Below, in pieces: positions 20,408-21,260 of a stretch of DNA of 21,260 nucleotides (position 1 is its first letter; the number at the start of each line of letters is the position of its first letter). The position numbers were made by a program, and so were the translations under genes. The DNA lies in IMG/VR virus record IMGVR_UViG_3300006802_000713, positions 1-21,260 of that record; one strand, given 5' to 3'. Below the pieces are notes generated by a model. The model did no database searches, was not told the DNA's origin, and worked only from the letters and a program-made list of their open reading frames with translations. The stretch is from a virus.

Positions 20408-20447
20408 TTGCGCCCTCATAACTGGAAGTCATAGAATCCGCCGCACA
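20408..20447 (+). promoter_or_regulatory. Promoter before head-gene block, possibly leaderless
   Basis: TTGCGC (20408-20413) and TAGAAT (20432-20437) are 18 bases apart. The ATG of the next gene stands nine bases after the -10, so the transcript would begin within a few bases of the start codon. No Shine-Dalgarno sequence fits between them. Confidence 0.45.
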
Positions 20448-20707
20448 TGCACCTGAATTCGGATGACCTCGCCTTTCTGGCGCGACTCAACAAGTCCCCC
20501 GAAGGCCGGCAACTGCTCAGGTTGCGGCAAGCCAAGCAGGCAGAGTGCAACGAGAAGCTGCGCGCCGTCACCGGAGAAGAGGTTCTCCGCTGGCAAGGCC
20601 GGGCTCTCGCGGTCGACGAGATGATCGCCGATATCGCAACTGCCGAGCAGAAGCTGACCCGAGTTAAGCCCTCTGTCACCTCACAGACCCGGTTTGACCC
20701 GCACTGA
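20447..20707 (+). CDS. Small helical phage protein before scaffold, unknown function
   Basis: This 86-aa protein begins MHLNSDDLAFLARLNKSPEG and is almost wholly helical: RQLLRLRQAKQAECNEKLRA, then VTGEEVLRWQGRALAVDEMI and DIATAEQKLTRV. Small proteins of this pattern (GEE-x-x-R-x-QG-x-A-x-x-V-D-E-x-I) are common next to phage head-assembly genes. Its role is unknown, and a head-assembly chaperone is an inference. No ribosome site fits before the ATG, which supports the leaderless-promoter interpretation. Confidence 0.72.
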   Translation: MHLNSDDLAFLARLNKSPEGRQLLRLRQAKQAECNEKLRAVTGEEVLRWQGRALAVDEMIADIATAEQKLTRVKPSVTSQTRFDPH

Positions 20708-20742
20708 CAGGGCCCGCGTTCGCCCCCTGCAAAACCGATTCC

Positions 20743-20757
20743 CCGGGTGACGCCCGG
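20743..20757 (+). promoter_or_regulatory. RNA hairpin before the scaffold gene
   Basis: CCGGG-TGACG-CCCGG is a perfect 5-bp stem with a 5-base loop, just before the GGAG of the next gene. It has no T tract, so it is not an intrinsic terminator. It might modulate mRNA stability or translation. Confidence 0.35.
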
Positions 20758-20774
20758 ACCTCGGAGAAACCCAC

Positions 20775-21260
20775 ATGCAGCAGGCTTCACAGCCTTCGAA
20801 CGAAACGCGACTCCCTCGCGCCGTCCTCCGCCGCTCGGCCGCTGTTCAACAGCGCTACGAAGCGAGCACCAAGCCGGCCGACTCGGAAACGCCGTCCCCC
20901 GCCGTCGCGGCGACCCCGGAAACCCCGGCCGACACGACTGCGAACACGCCTGACGCCAACGCCCTGAAGACGCCCGCCGTCGAGGATCCGCGGCATAGCG
21001 ACCCGACCTACTGGAAGCACCGCTTCGAAGCAGTCGCCGGCCGCCTCCGCGCCCGAGAAGACGAGCACAAGGCCGTCGTCGCCGAGTTCCGTCAGGAGAT
21101 TGACAGGTTGACCGCCGAGGTCAGCCGACTCCAGCAGCAAGCACCTTCGGCTGCGCCCACGATCGACCTCAAGCAGTTCTTCACGGACGAGCAGATCAAG
21201 AACCTGGGCGAAGAAGACGCGATGGCGATGGCGCAGGCCGCCGTCACCGCGGCAACCAAG
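20775..21260 (+). CDS. Scaffold-like phage protein, N-terminal part (3' end outside window)
   Basis: The frame is open to the right edge (162 codons seen). ATG 20775 has GGAG eight bases upstream. The first 70 residues are disordered, rich in Pro, Ala, Thr and acidic residues. A coiled coil follows at about 78-122 (HRFEAVAGRLRAREDEHKA, then EFRQEIDRLTAEVSRLQQQ), then DLKQFFTDEQIKNLGEEDAM. The order disordered N-terminus, coiled coil and a short F-T-D-E-Q-I-x-x-L-GE segment is that of phage scaffolding proteins that guide procapsid assembly. The major capsid gene would be expected next, beyond the window. A head-fibre or internal protein is the alternative. Confidence 0.7.
   Translation, partial: MQQASQPSNETRLPRAVLRRSAAVQQRYEASTKPADSETPSPAVAATPETPADTTANTPDANALKTPAVEDPRHSDPTYWKHRFEAVAGRLRAREDEHKAVVAEFRQEIDRLTAEVSRLQQQAPSAAPTIDLKQFFTDEQIKNLGEEDAMAMAQAAVTAATK

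Noticed and set aside
1-21260. tRNA genes, diversity-generating retroelement, integrase, att sites, insertion sequences, toxin-antitoxin pair
   Set aside because: None of their hallmark sequences or domains was seen in reading both strands. I cannot exclude short or divergent ones.

Overview
This window is a 21.3-kb piece of a tailed double-stranded DNA phage or prophage. The high-GC coding DNA, the dense gene packing with overlapping start and stop codons, and the families seen suggest a betaproteobacterial host, probably Burkholderiales; that is an inference. No bacterial housekeeping gene, tRNA, rRNA, integrase, repressor, CRISPR array or insertion sequence is visible. Neither lifestyle nor the full genome can be judged from this segment. 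The P22-like portal and the absence of obvious long-tail genes point weakly to a short-tailed (podovirus-type) particle.

Region 1 (1-4197, plus strand) is DNA metabolism. It holds the 3' part of a DNA methyltransferase, then, translationally coupled to it, a 1016-residue primase-polymerase/SF3 helicase. A second reading frame inside the glycine-rich linker of that gene has a good ribosome binding site and encodes a possible 105-aa membrane protein. Downstream lies a 182-bp gap with inverted pairs of the motif GAGGTGC, a candidate replication origin next to its helicase, then a 95-aa phage protein.

Region 2 (4194-8475, minus strand) is a tight run of 17 very small genes, read leftward, for proteins of 28 to 163 aa. 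They include four membrane microproteins and one tiny predicted lipoprotein. The rest are small soluble phage proteins of unknown function. Most starts use one recurring initiation cassette in which the last codons of one gene form the Shine-Dalgarno sequence of the next. The layout resembles the early or accessory host-interaction blocks of phages.

Region 3 (8476-9407) is regulatory. It holds a divergent promoter area with nested inverted repeats, one small plus-strand gene, two DnaA boxes exactly 100 bp apart, a GC-rich terminator-like block and a perfect 10-bp inverted repeat.

Region 4 (9408-14694, plus strand) is the packaging module: a small conserved ORF, the terminase small subunit, a poly-threonine protein encoded by an ACC microsatellite, the terminase large subunit, and the portal protein.

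Region 5 (14730-20406, plus strand) lies between portal and scaffold and looks like an adhesion or virion-decoration module. It holds a coiled-coil protein, a 665-aa heparinase/chondroitin-lyase-like polysaccharide lyase with a related N-terminus, several beta-rich proteins, and a repeat-and-coiled-coil protein with ten copies of an HATSGAL-type repeat. Head genes resume at 20447 with a small protein and a scaffold-like protein that runs off the right edge.
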